Below, in pieces: positions 18,800-27,531 of a stretch of 64,000 bases of DNA. Numbering within the stretch: the first letter of the stretch is position 1; each line of letters begins with the position of its first letter. Source of the stretch: Rhizobium tibeticum (GTDB lineage: Bacteria > Pseudomonadota > Alphaproteobacteria > Rhizobiales > Rhizobiaceae); NCBI RefSeq assembly GCF_900110205.1, contig NZ_FOCV01000015.1, forward strand, positions 62,001 through 126,000. Direction: 5' to 3'. The notes under the pieces are model-generated. The model was not told the DNA's origin, did no database searches, and saw nothing but the letters and a program-made list of their open reading frames with translations. A program made the translations under genes and the position numbers.

Positions 18800-20307
18800 T
18801 GTCTTGTTCGATTGGTTGGGGCGGTCAAAGGGTGGTCGCTGGAGCTGCCTGACCGTGGACTGGCTGTCGGTGGCCGCGGCCCAAAAGCGTTTTCGAGATC
18901 AGCCGGCTGACCGGATCCTCCTCGAAGAGACAGGCGGGGTGCGGGCAAAGGAGCCTGCGCGGGATTGCAACTTGCCAAGCCGGCGAGAATGAAAAAGTGC
19001 AAGCCAAGATCAACCGTGGGGCCGGCCACGCATGCTCCAACGAGGAGGCATAGGCACCCGTTGCGCGAGGCCAGCCGCACGTCGGACTCAAACGTTCGCG
19101 CGGGGCCAGGCACCCGTACCAGGGCCGATAGCGTGAACAACAGGAAAAAGAGCGCGCCCGGCACGCCGACATTGGACAATACGGCTATTGGGAAGCTCGA
19201 GGTTCGCGCCGTGCCCAGTCCGACGCCAAGTCCGGAAGAATCCCAAAAATTCTGCAATCCGTAGGTGTTCCAAGATCCTCTCTCTGCTGCCGAATTCGAC
19301 GTCGCCTTATTGAACACCAGCACGTCGACGTAGTCGCGAATGTCCTGGTAGAGGTCCTTATGAAGGATCACGAAGAGCGTGATCACGACCACGATCGCTG
19401 GAGCAACCAGCACGAAGGCGGTGGCATGACGGCTTCCACGCGTGACACCGCATCGGAAGAGTGCTGTCCAATAGAGGATCACCAAGCAGACCGGTGTTGC
19501 GACAAGCCCGGTGGAGGACGTCGACAGAACGATCAGAACGAGTGACGCGAAGGCAAGCGGGCCTGTCCAAGGGTTCTTTCTCGCACAAAGCCACAGTGTG
19601 CCGGTAAAGCCAAGTGCGCCCAAAGTCGTCCCCGCGAAAGCCGATGCCTCCGGGAACGAGCCAACGATGCGCTTCATGCCGTTGACGCTGTCATTTTCAT
19701 GGAAAGTGTACTGCGCATTGCGCATGAATTGGAGCAGTTCCTGCGTCCCCGTCGCATTCGTTGCCAAGTCGAGCAAAGCAAACAGCACGTTGAAGGCGGC
19801 ATAGGCGATAAGCCCATTGACAAGCGCATTGAAGCCCGCACGCGTTGACCCGACCGTGGCAATGAACAAGAAACATAAAAGGTCCGCGATCAGATAGATC
19901 GTCTGCGTGAAATTGCTGGATACGGGCCCGAGCGGAACGGCGCCGCCCGTTGACGGGTATTCAGATATGCCAAGCGGAATGATCCAGCTTTGTCCCGCAA
20001 GCAGTCTCGGCAAAAAATAGGCAGTCACTGCTCCGTAAACGACAAGGCACGCCAGCCAAAAGCCCGCCTTGCCGAAGCCGAGCATTTTTACCGCGATCTC
20101 GGAGCGTCTCCGATTGGTAAGAGTTGACACAGCAAGAAATAGCAGAAACAGGTGCGCAGGCGGAATACTCGCCGAGCCGGCGATGACCGCCGCGGCCGAT
20201 CCGAATACGGTCAAGACCACGAAAATCATGGCGGTTGACGCGTATCCGAGTGCGAGGCCGAAAAGGCCTAACGCCAGCGTGAATAGTCCTATCGGCTCAA
20301 CGCTCAT
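18796..20307 (-). CDS. Wzy/ExoQ-like polysaccharide polymerase (O-antigen ligase family)
   Basis: The 503-residue protein is almost entirely hydrophobic, with about 10-12 membrane segments and a large soluble loop around residues 190-230 and 300-350, the pattern of Wzy/ExoQ polymerases and O-antigen ligases. It would join flipped repeat units on the periplasmic side, with the Wzx-like protein (2187) and ExoP-like protein (4679) as partners. The last 60 residues are hydrophilic and proline-rich, which is unusual, and the stop lies in the end of the convergent ugd gene. A perfect palindrome lies about 70-100 bases upstream of its start. Confidence 0.82.
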   Translation of the reverse strand: MSVEPIGLFTLALGLFGLALGYASTAMIFVVLTVFGSAAAVIAGSASIPPAHLFLLFLAVSTLTNRRRSEIAVKMLGFGKAGFWLACLVVYGAVTAYFLPRLLAGQSWIIPLGISEYPSTGGAVPLGPVSSNFTQTIYLIADLLCFLFIATVGSTRAGFNALVNGLIAYAAFNVLFALLDLATNATGTQELLQFMRNAQYTFHENDSVNGMKRIVGSFPEASAFAGTTLGALGFTGTLWLCARKNPWTGPLAFASLVLIVLSTSSTGLVATPVCLVILYWTALFRCGVTRGSRHATAFVLVAPAIVVVITLFVILHKDLYQDIRDYVDVLVFNKATSNSAAERGSWNTYGLQNFWDSSGLGVGLGTARTSSFPIAVLSNVGVPGALFFLLFTLSALVRVPGPARTFESDVRLASRNGCLCLLVGACVAGPTVDLGLHFFILAGLASCNPAQAPLPAPRLSLRGGSGQPADLENAFGPRPPTASPRSGSSSDHPLTAPTNRTRH

Positions 20308-20705
20308 CCTCTCTCACCGGATACTGACGACGTTGCCATGTTGCGACGCACACTAAGCGTTTGTTCGAATTTGGGAAGGTATAAATTGTGTTGCGACAAT
20401 TTATAGACGAAAAAAGTCGAAGGCGAGCAAAAATGGGATAAATCATTCATCGTCTCGATCAATATTCAATCACCCTCAAGCAACAATGATCAGAATCTTT
20501 CCGCGTTGACATCTTATTGATTTCGCATTTATATTTATAACCACGTCATCTTGCAAGTATACAACACCGATATTCGTCGTCGGATCGCTCTGCTTTATTA
20601 TTCTGACGGAAAGCGATCTGTGGCGAACGACAACCGCTTTGCTAAGGAACGGCCACCGGTCTTCAAACAGCAAAAATGATGCTCTGCACCATGGAGGACT
20701 TCCCG
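20308..20705. promoter_or_regulatory. A+T-rich divergent promoter region with 10-bp palindrome
   Basis: This gap holds a perfect inverted repeat, TATAAATTGT at 20380-20389 and ACAATTTATA at 20396-20405 with a 6-base spacer. It lies upstream of the polymerase gene (minus strand) and also upstream of the SyrA-like gene, so it could be an operator serving either. No T-run follows, so a terminator is less likely. The remaining 300 bases are A+T-rich with no gene that I can support. Confidence 0.55.
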
Positions 20706-20999
20706 ATGCCAAGCTCTGCGCCTCACATCCCAAAGATTTTGAATAGAGGAATAGAACGAGGCTTTAAAAGCGATACGACCAAGCTGGCTCGCTTCACGGC
20801 CATGATGCGTGCTCCAGGCGTCTATGTCAGAATGCTGTTGGTCGTGGCCGCGTTCTGCCTGTTTTGCTACTTTCACTACCACAGTGTCACCACGGCACTT
20901 TACTACGGCCTCATTTGCCTCGTCCTGATGCAGGTAGGCTATGTCGGGGGCGTGTTCTATCTCATTTGGCAAGAAAGCGCCCACCGTGGCAGGAAATAG
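20706..20999 (+). CDS. SyrA/ExoX-like exopolysaccharide regulator, small membrane protein
   Basis: The 97-residue product has a basic N-terminal half, then two membrane helices (MLLVVAAFCLFCYF and ALYYGLICLVLMQVGYVGGVFYLIW), matching the SyrA/exopolysaccharide production repressor family. In Sinorhizobium, SyrA raises succinoglycan output through ExoS/ChvI, while ExoX and PsiA lower it; the sign here cannot be told. GGAGG 8 bases before ATG 20706 decides the start over ATG 20676, 20679 or 20691. Its place next to the polymerase gene fits a role in controlling this locus. Confidence 0.75.
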   Translation: MPSSAPHIPKILNRGIERGFKSDTTKLARFTAMMRAPGVYVRMLLVVAAFCLFCYFHYHSVTTALYYGLICLVLMQVGYVGGVFYLIWQESAHRGRK

Positions 21000-21299
21000 G
21001 GCGCGGTTGGGGCGCGAGCGCTCGATGACCGTGCAATCCATCGGAAAAAACATATCCGGTTCAGGAAGAGATGCGTCGAGTGCTTACTGGCCATGAAATT
21101 TGGAGAAAGTGGGCTTCATGGTCTGTCTGTCGGGCTCAGGGGGCGAGATCGCTGGTCGCCACCTGCTTGACCATGGAGTGGCGCGCCTCGGCGAGGCATC
21201 CTGATTATCAAGGACTTCAGGGATGCCAGCCCTGAGACTGCGGCAACTGCGCGATGCGCTGGCAGGTCCCGGCTTCTACCTCCGACACTTTTCCGATGC

Positions 21300-21421
21300 C
21301 GGCACTCGCGCCTCCTGGAAAAAGTGTTTGTCGCTGATGAACTGCTTCGGCGCTGCAGCGCGCGACAGTGGCGGGTGCCCTTCCCGCCGGCCATGATCAC
21401 GGGAACGATGTCCCGTGTCAT
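21300..21421 (-). pseudogene. Mannose-1-phosphate guanylyltransferase, 5' remnant
   Basis: The minus strand starts with MTRDIVPVIMAGGKGTR, the nucleotide-binding start of mannose-1-phosphate guanylyltransferases. The next codons (expected LWP) are disrupted, and another frame continues with LSRAAAPKQFISD and FFQEA, which is the normal sequence of the family. So the first 40 codons survive with a small deletion and frameshift; the catalytic part is gone. Nothing recognisable lies in 21000-21300 on either strand. Confidence 0.75.
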
Positions 21422-21479
21422 TTGGAGTGTCCCCGAATATGTCTTTGCCTTGTCGATCAGTTTGCCTCAGCGCTCTCTG

Positions 21480-21660
21480 GCCGCGGCCGTAATCGCCTCC
21501 TCGTCCGTCTTGCCGATCTCGTCGTCCAGGCGAACGACAGGATCTGCCCGTTGAAAGCGATGATCTTCTGGTCGTGCAGATCGCCGATTATGATCTCCTC
21601 GTGCTCTGAGCGGATTGGCATGGGCAATCGCGAAATAGTAAAGCCCCGGGCAATCGAGAC
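21480..21660 (-). pseudogene. Broken gene fragment related to the one at 28.1-28.7 kb
   Basis: The minus strand encodes FAIAHANPLRAR and then GDLHDQKIIAFNGQ, with a frame change after which LDDEIGKTDEEAITAAAREAL can be read. The DNA resembles that at about 28420-28510, where GDLRDQKIIAFDWQN is encoded. No full-length frame remains and the family is unknown to me. It abuts the end of the cyclase gene. Confidence 0.5.
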
Positions 21661-21661
21661 G

Positions 21662-23647
21662 TTACTCGTCCAACAGGCCAACCAACTCGCTCCGTATGAT
21701 CGAGTAATAGAGACGGAGAGAAGGAATTGCCGCCCCCAGCCTATCAAACGAGGTATCGAGTGGCGCCAACGTCTTGTTGTATTTCGCCGCAAGGAGAGCT
21801 TTGTGACGTTCCAGGTCATCCGGATGGACAGCGTCGATTATCGTGAAAATCGGCGAAGGAACGGTTCGCCCCTTGACGATGATCCGGTCGAGCTCGACAA
21901 CGGTATACATGCCGGCGACAAGGCGCGCGGTCTCCTCACCGAGCAGGAGGGCCACACCGTAATTCTTGGACGCACCTTCCAGGCGGGAAGCCAGATTGAC
22001 AGAGTCGCCGAGGCAAGAGTAATCGAACCGCCGAGTCGAGCCCATGTTGCCGACCACGCAATCGCCGGTATTGATGCCGACGCCCATCTTCATCACGTGC
22101 AACGGTGCACCGCTCACCTTCGCCTCTGCTTCTAACTGCTTGTTGAGCGTTGCTATGGCGGCCTGCATCGCGAGTGATGCCTTGACCGCGTGAAGCGCGT
22201 GCTCGGGATCATCGAGGGGCGCATTCCAGAAGGCCATGATGCAGTCGCCCATGTATTTGTCGATCGTACCGCCGTGGTCCATGACGACGTCTGACAGCGG
22301 CGTGAGCAGTCGGTTGATCAGGCCGGTCAGCTTTTCCGGATCGTCCTTCATGGTCTCGGCAATCGTCGTGAAGCCACGTACGTCGGAAAACAGCACCGAC
22401 AGTGTTCGCCGCTCGCCGCCGAGCTTCAGCTGAGACGGATCGTCCGACAGTCTCTTCACAAGGTCCGGGGAGATGTACTGCGAGAAAGCCCGGGTAATTC
22501 TCTGCTTGTTCCGACGTTCCTCGGCGTAGTCGAGGGCCGCCTGACCGAAGGCGACGGAGACATAGGCAACAGTCGGCCCAAGCGGCGACACGAAGATGTG
22601 GCCGAGCCGCACGCCGGCATAGCAAAGGGCGGTAAACGCGCAGATCGCGACGAAAGTCGCGACGAGCGTCAGCCAGCCGGTCGACTTCCAGACCGTTGCG
22701 GCGGCAAGCAAGGCCGCGACGAGGATGAAGCCGGCAAACGGCAAGGTGCCGGTCTGGTCGATCGCCAATTGTCGGCGGAGATTGTCGTAGATGGTTGCCT
22801 GGATCTCGACGCCGGCGGTGAGCTGGCCGGTGTGCATCGTATAGGGCGTGGCAAAGGCGTCGGCGCCCCCCTTATCGATCTCCGGAGCGTTCTGCAGGCT
22901 GAGGCCGACCAGCACCACACGATCCTTGAAAATCCCTTCGGGCAGGAAGTTTTTTGGATCGAGCGCCTGATAATATGAAACGGTCGGATAGCTTCGCGCC
23001 GGTCCGAAGGACTGGATCATTGCGTTTTGCGGGATCGTCGCCGGCGCGTCGCCGGCAGCCCTTAGCAGGGTAACGGCAAAGCCGTCGTCATAGAGCGGAA
23101 GGGCGCGGAAGACGGCATCGCCGCCAAGCTCGATCGAGGCAATGCCCGTCCGCGCTCCGGCAGCCGTCAGTTGCGGCAGCGGCGTCGCCCGCACGAGCTG
23201 ATCGGCCTGCGACGTCTGGATCAGCGTTTCGTCGCCTGCAAGCACGACGTCCCGGCCAACTGTGGCGGTGATCGCCGCGTCATTTTCGGGCGTCGAAGGT
23301 TCAGCCATGATGATATCAAGGCCGATTGCCTTTGCGCCGGCTGCACGCAGTTGCCGGATCAACTCGGCATGCAGGCTGCGCGGCCAAGGCCACTGCGCAT
23401 TGATGGCCGCGAGAGACGGCTCGTCGATTGCCACGATCACCGGTCCGCCCTCTGGCGGCTGCGGGTCGTCGACCGTAGACAGATAGTCGAAAGACTTGAG
23501 CTCCAATAGCGGCCAGGCCGGCAGACGCGAAATCAACGAAATCCCGATCAACGTCACCAGCACAAGTACCAGCAGCCGGAGGCTGCGGCTGCTGAACGGC
23601 CAACCACGGGCGCGTGAAGGCGGACCAAGGGTCGAGGCCGCGTTCAT
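21662..23647 (-). CDS. CHASE2-domain class III nucleotide cyclase
   Basis: The 661-residue protein has an N-terminal membrane segment (about 22-42), a periplasmic CHASE2 sensor domain (about 45-300), three further membrane segments (about 303-370) and a C-terminal class III cyclase domain. The cyclase looks intact: metal-binding D422 (FSDVRGFT) and D468 (KYMGD), base-contacting K464, and N551 and R555 in SVNLASRLE. Lysine at 464 fits ATP as substrate and cyclic AMP as product, though other nucleotides cannot be excluded. Its start overlaps the stop of the FecR-TPR gene by one base (TGATG), so they are coupled. The CHASE2 domain probably senses a periplasmic or envelope signal passed on by that protein. 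Confidence 0.9.
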   Translation of the reverse strand: MNAASTLGPPSRARGWPFSSRSLRLLVLVLVTLIGISLISRLPAWPLLELKSFDYLSTVDDPQPPEGGPVIVAIDEPSLAAINAQWPWPRSLHAELIRQLRAAGAKAIGLDIIMAEPSTPENDAAITATVGRDVVLAGDETLIQTSQADQLVRATPLPQLTAAGARTGIASIELGGDAVFRALPLYDDGFAVTLLRAAGDAPATIPQNAMIQSFGPARSYPTVSYYQALDPKNFLPEGIFKDRVVLVGLSLQNAPEIDKGGADAFATPYTMHTGQLTAGVEIQATIYDNLRRQLAIDQTGTLPFAGFILVAALLAAATVWKSTGWLTLVATFVAICAFTALCYAGVRLGHIFVSPLGPTVAYVSVAFGQAALDYAEERRNKQRITRAFSQYISPDLVKRLSDDPSQLKLGGERRTLSVLFSDVRGFTTIAETMKDDPEKLTGLINRLLTPLSDVVMDHGGTIDKYMGDCIMAFWNAPLDDPEHALHAVKASLAMQAAIATLNKQLEAEAKVSGAPLHVMKMGVGINTGDCVVGNMGSTRRFDYSCLGDSVNLASRLEGASKNYGVALLLGEETARLVAGMYTVVELDRIIVKGRTVPSPIFTIIDAVHPDDLERHKALLAAKYNKTLAPLDTSFDRLGAAIPSLRLYYSIIRSELVGLLDE

Positions 23648-26600
23648 CAGAACCGGACTTTGAACGTGCCCTTTACGGCACGACCCCAGCCGGGAACACC
23701 CGGCGATATCTCGAAGCCCTCGTCAAGTAAGTTGAAGGCTGCCAATTCAAGAGCAAAGCGCTTGTCGAACGGCTCCCAAATCATGTTGGCATCAAGGGTC
23801 CAAAAGTCATCAAGCTCTGTCCCGATGTCGTCGCCGTCTCGTTTGCCGATATAATTGGCCGCGATCGTCGCTTTCACCTTCGCTTCATTGACCCAGGTTA
23901 GCGCCACTTGGCCTGAGTTGCGCGGGATGAATGGAAGGGCACCGCCGAAGTTAGCGCTTGTTTCATCCTTGTTTTCCGACTCTATGCGAGCGTAGGTCGC
24001 TGAAAGACCGAATCCATTCCCCAGCGCAACATTTGCCGTGATGCTTGCCCGGTCAATGCTCCCTCGTTCCAGAGGCAGGCTGTCAATCGCCGGCAGCGCC
24101 GTCAGCGGCAACCCGATCGTCATGTGATGCAATTCCTGGTGCTGGTAGCCCATGGACGTGAAGAACTGATCGGTCCATTGGGAATCCCATTGCAAAGCGA
24201 CGGTATCGACATAACCATCAATCCCGACGGCAATCTGATTGGGCTGCAGCCCGACAATGCCGATCGGGGCAAGTGTCGGCACGCCTGTTTCGACGCTCTG
24301 GCGCATGAATGCAGCGCGTAACCACTGGTCCTCGACCGGTGCCCAAGCAACGCCCAATCGCGGCTCCAACCGACTGGCGTCAATACCATGTCCATCCAGC
24401 CACGTGGCATGGAGAGCATATTCCGCCTTCAGGTCTGGCGTAATCTCGTGCAGCAGGTCTACGTACGCACGCGCCAGATTTGTTCTATTGGACGCTTCGT
24501 TCGGGCCGTCGGTGATATCGGGGATAAAACCCGGGACCAGCTCATAAAGCTCGTTGAAGGTGCTGCTATGGGTGTCAATCCATCCTCCTTCGATACCGTA
24601 TCGCCAGGTCAAGCCGTTGTCAGTGCCAAGGCTATGACTGACGGCTGCGACATAGCTCTTGGAGGACAGGCTTTCCTGGGTTTGCCCAAACGGCAGCAAG
24701 TCCGGCGTCGTCACCCCGAATATGGGTGATTGATCGAATTCAAAGTCGTGTGCGCTCTCCGACGTCACCTCTGAATAAAGAAGCGCGGCGTTCACGATAT
24801 TTCGGTAGCCGAAGGTGTGACTCCAGCCTACACCGCTGTTGAGATTATCCAGACTGTTATGCTGGCTGCGATAGAAGGGCAGTTCCGCTGGTGCCAACGG
24901 CACCCCGAAAAGAGGAATGAAGAGCTCTGCGTTGAGCCGGATCGAAGCCGATGGATCGAGCGTCAACGAATTCAGGTCGAAATCGCTGCGGCCCTGATTG
25001 ACGAACGCGACCACGCGATCCGCTGGGGTGGGAGTGGCCGTTATATAGCCGTTGGCGTTTAGCAGTTTGGTCTCGGTGGAAAAACTGCCGAAGTCTGCAT
25101 AGCTTCCTTCAGCCGGTATTTCCTCCCACTCGAAATTGCCAAAGAAGCTGATGGGTATTGTCTGGTTGATAAAGCCTTGGATTTCGGCTTCACCAACGCG
25201 CCCAGTGTGACCCCCGACGCTATTTATGCCGCCGCCAACAGAGCCTTCGATGAACGGTGTGCGCAGCAATGTGGCCGATCTCGACCGGCCTGACAACATG
25301 TGCGGGTCGAGCAACAGTCCTTGAAACAGGGAAGAAAAGCTCGTTGCGTTGCTCGTGTTTTCGATCACGCTATCCCCGAAGGTGATCGCATTCTTGAACG
25401 GGTTGATGCTGCCCTTGAGCGCCTGATCCGCAAAGCCGCTGCCTTCGAACGGATCAAAAACCGCATCGCCATAATACCGCCCCCAGGCATCGAGCCCCTG
25501 CAGACGAAAGGCGTTGTTGAGCGTGGAGCCGGCATCCTGGTTTGCTCCAAGCGCGCTGAAATCTCCCCCGCGGGCGCGGGCGCGCCTCAGAAATTCTTGG
25601 GCGTTTGCGATCGCTCCATCAGCGTCGTAGTCGTCAATGGCAACCGCGGTTCGAAACGCTGAGATGACGGGATCATTCTTATCCAGTCGATCGGCATTTT
25701 CGACAGCCTGATTCGAAGGATCCCGCTCGCCTCTTTCGTAGTGGCCTGCCGCGAGCATTAGCTGCGCTTGCGAGTAGCTCGGATTGGCCGTCGACGCCGC
25801 AAGAAGGTCGTCGATCGCCTTTTCTCGTTCACCTGATTGCAGATAGTAGCGTCCGCGCGCAAGAAGTGCCACGTCGAAGGCTGGATCAGCGGCCAATGCC
25901 AGGTCGACCTCTCGCTTCGCTTCCTTCATACGCGACTGATCGAGATAAAGGACAGCGAGATTGGCGTGGCTGATCGGGTCGTCCGGATCGAGTTCAATCG
26001 CCTTCTTCAAGGCAGCTTCCGCTTCGCGGCTGGCGCCCCGGGCAGCCTGAAGCAGACCGAGATCGTTCCATGCCATCGAGGAACCCGGCGCCAATTTGAT
26101 TGCGTTGTTCAGGTCTTCCAGCGCTGCCTCAAGGTTCCCCTCGAAGTCGGCTCGAAAGCGAGCACGGGCCTGGAGTCCATCGGGATCGTTCGGGTCTATG
26201 GAAAGCGACCGCTCAACCGCTTCCTTCATTTGGACGCGATCGTTGATCAGCAGCGCGAGTTGGGCACGCAAGGCCGGCAGGCTAGAATTTGTTGGAAAGC
26301 GCGCTTCCGCCTCCTTCATCGTTTTGATGGCAGCGGGAATATCTTCGAGGAAGCCGGCGGTATAGGCCTTCATCACCGCAGCGTAGGGACCGGTGACGTT
26401 GGAAGGTGGCTTCTCTACATGGTTGGGGTCACGCAACGAACGGGAATAGTAGCCTCCGTAGGCAGCGATGCTTCGACGCTGCGGATCGAGCGCCGGCTCA
26501 GCGCGCGAAAATAGTTCGGCCGCTTCGTCGTAGCGTTTCTCTGCGCCCGCGATCAGGGCTTCGATCAAATCGGCACGGGCGCGTTGGCTGGCTGAAAGTT

Positions 26601-27417
26601 TGAGCGCCCGAGCCTTGGCCAACGACTGAAGCGCCTGCTGACGCCCATCGAACGACATTTGTACTTCGGCAAGTGTCAGCCAGTCCTCTGACGTTCTTGC
26701 TTCCGGCGCCTTGGCCTCGATGCGGCTGCGTTCGGATCGCATTTTTTGCATCGGCAGGGGCGAAGCTGGCATGAACGTAAAGCCGCTGCGCAGTGTCAGA
26801 TAGAACAGCATCTGCTCGCGATCGTCAGGGGTAACGATGACCAGCTTGCGCGGTGCCTGCCCAATCGTCGCGACCGCCGCTTCGCCTTGTGCGACCTCGA
26901 CACTGCCGTGCTCGTTCTTGAGCTCGACCCGCCCCTCGAGCACGATCAGCGAAGTCTGATCGCCCTTGACCGTCAGCGTCCAGTCGGTGCCGCGGATGGC
27001 GGCGGCTGCAGCCGGGGTTTCGACCGTCAGGCCCTGCCCGCCGCGCTGGGCACGGCCCCACATGGTGCCGGACTGCAGGTTCAGGATGGTATCGCCCGCA
27101 GCCCCCATCTGCTTAACCTGCAACGCCGAATTGCGACCGAGGCGGACCTGGGTGTGATCGGCAAAGAGGATCGCGAGCTGACCGTTGGCATTGGTGCGCA
27201 ACACGTCGCCGCCGAGCAGGTCTTGGTGCAGGAACACGTTCTGCCAGTTGCTGAGGTCGACGAAGCGGACTTCCTCGCCGCTCTTGCGGTCAATGACTGA
27301 GCCCGCGGCTTGCGCCGTTCGATGGATAGGCTCCGCCGCTGCTGGTTGCGTCAGACATGACGCAAACAGCGCGATCGCTGTGCCCCCGCACGCGTATCTT
27401 GCAAATATACCCCTCAT
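23647..27417 (-). CDS. FecR-TPR-outer membrane beta-barrel fusion protein
   Basis: This 1256-residue protein has a signal peptide (cleavage near AAA-EP), a FecR domain (about 45-190, with GDVLRTNANGQLAILFADHTQVRLG and AAAAIRGTDWTL), a run of TPR repeats (about 240-620, for example WNDLGLLQAARGASREAEAALKKAIELDPDD) and a C-terminal region of about 550 residues. That region is rich in alternating aromatic strands and ends in KGTFKVRF, as in TonB-dependent receptor barrels. No TonB box or plug is evident. FecR proteins commonly sit beside CHASE2 cyclases, and this one is translationally coupled to the cyclase at 21662-23647. It may anchor at the outer membrane and present the FecR-TPR part to CHASE2. 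Confidence 0.82.
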   Translation of the reverse strand: MRGIFARYACGGTAIALFASCLTQPAAAEPIHRTAQAAGSVIDRKSGEEVRFVDLSNWQNVFLHQDLLGGDVLRTNANGQLAILFADHTQVRLGRNSALQVKQMGAAGDTILNLQSGTMWGRAQRGGQGLTVETPAAAAAIRGTDWTLTVKGDQTSLIVLEGRVELKNEHGSVEVAQGEAAVATIGQAPRKLVIVTPDDREQMLFYLTLRSGFTFMPASPLPMQKMRSERSRIEAKAPEARTSEDWLTLAEVQMSFDGRQQALQSLAKARALKLSASQRARADLIEALIAGAEKRYDEAAELFSRAEPALDPQRRSIAAYGGYYSRSLRDPNHVEKPPSNVTGPYAAVMKAYTAGFLEDIPAAIKTMKEAEARFPTNSSLPALRAQLALLINDRVQMKEAVERSLSIDPNDPDGLQARARFRADFEGNLEAALEDLNNAIKLAPGSSMAWNDLGLLQAARGASREAEAALKKAIELDPDDPISHANLAVLYLDQSRMKEAKREVDLALAADPAFDVALLARGRYYLQSGEREKAIDDLLAASTANPSYSQAQLMLAAGHYERGERDPSNQAVENADRLDKNDPVISAFRTAVAIDDYDADGAIANAQEFLRRARARGGDFSALGANQDAGSTLNNAFRLQGLDAWGRYYGDAVFDPFEGSGFADQALKGSINPFKNAITFGDSVIENTSNATSFSSLFQGLLLDPHMLSGRSRSATLLRTPFIEGSVGGGINSVGGHTGRVGEAEIQGFINQTIPISFFGNFEWEEIPAEGSYADFGSFSTETKLLNANGYITATPTPADRVVAFVNQGRSDFDLNSLTLDPSASIRLNAELFIPLFGVPLAPAELPFYRSQHNSLDNLNSGVGWSHTFGYRNIVNAALLYSEVTSESAHDFEFDQSPIFGVTTPDLLPFGQTQESLSSKSYVAAVSHSLGTDNGLTWRYGIEGGWIDTHSSTFNELYELVPGFIPDITDGPNEASNRTNLARAYVDLLHEITPDLKAEYALHATWLDGHGIDASRLEPRLGVAWAPVEDQWLRAAFMRQSVETGVPTLAPIGIVGLQPNQIAVGIDGYVDTVALQWDSQWTDQFFTSMGYQHQELHHMTIGLPLTALPAIDSLPLERGSIDRASITANVALGNGFGLSATYARIESENKDETSANFGGALPFIPRNSGQVALTWVNEAKVKATIAANYIGKRDGDDIGTELDDFWTLDANMIWEPFDKRFALELAAFNLLDEGFEISPGVPGWGRAVKGTFKVRF

Positions 27418-27516
27418 GTCGCAAGGATTTGTCTGCCTATAGTTGAAAAGTCAAGCGGGGACGAAGAGGTGCGCTTGCTTTGTGCGACAAGTGTAATATC
27501 AGAGAAACACTTTGAC

Positions 27517-27525
27517 GGGGGGGGG
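27517..27525 (+). repeat. Run of nine G in the leader of the membrane effector gene
   Basis: A G9 tract lies 6 bases before the GTG start at 27532, where the ribosome binding site should be. Such tracts can vary in length by replication slippage and so change translation; that is inference. Confidence 0.7.
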
Positions 27526-27531
27526 CGAGAC

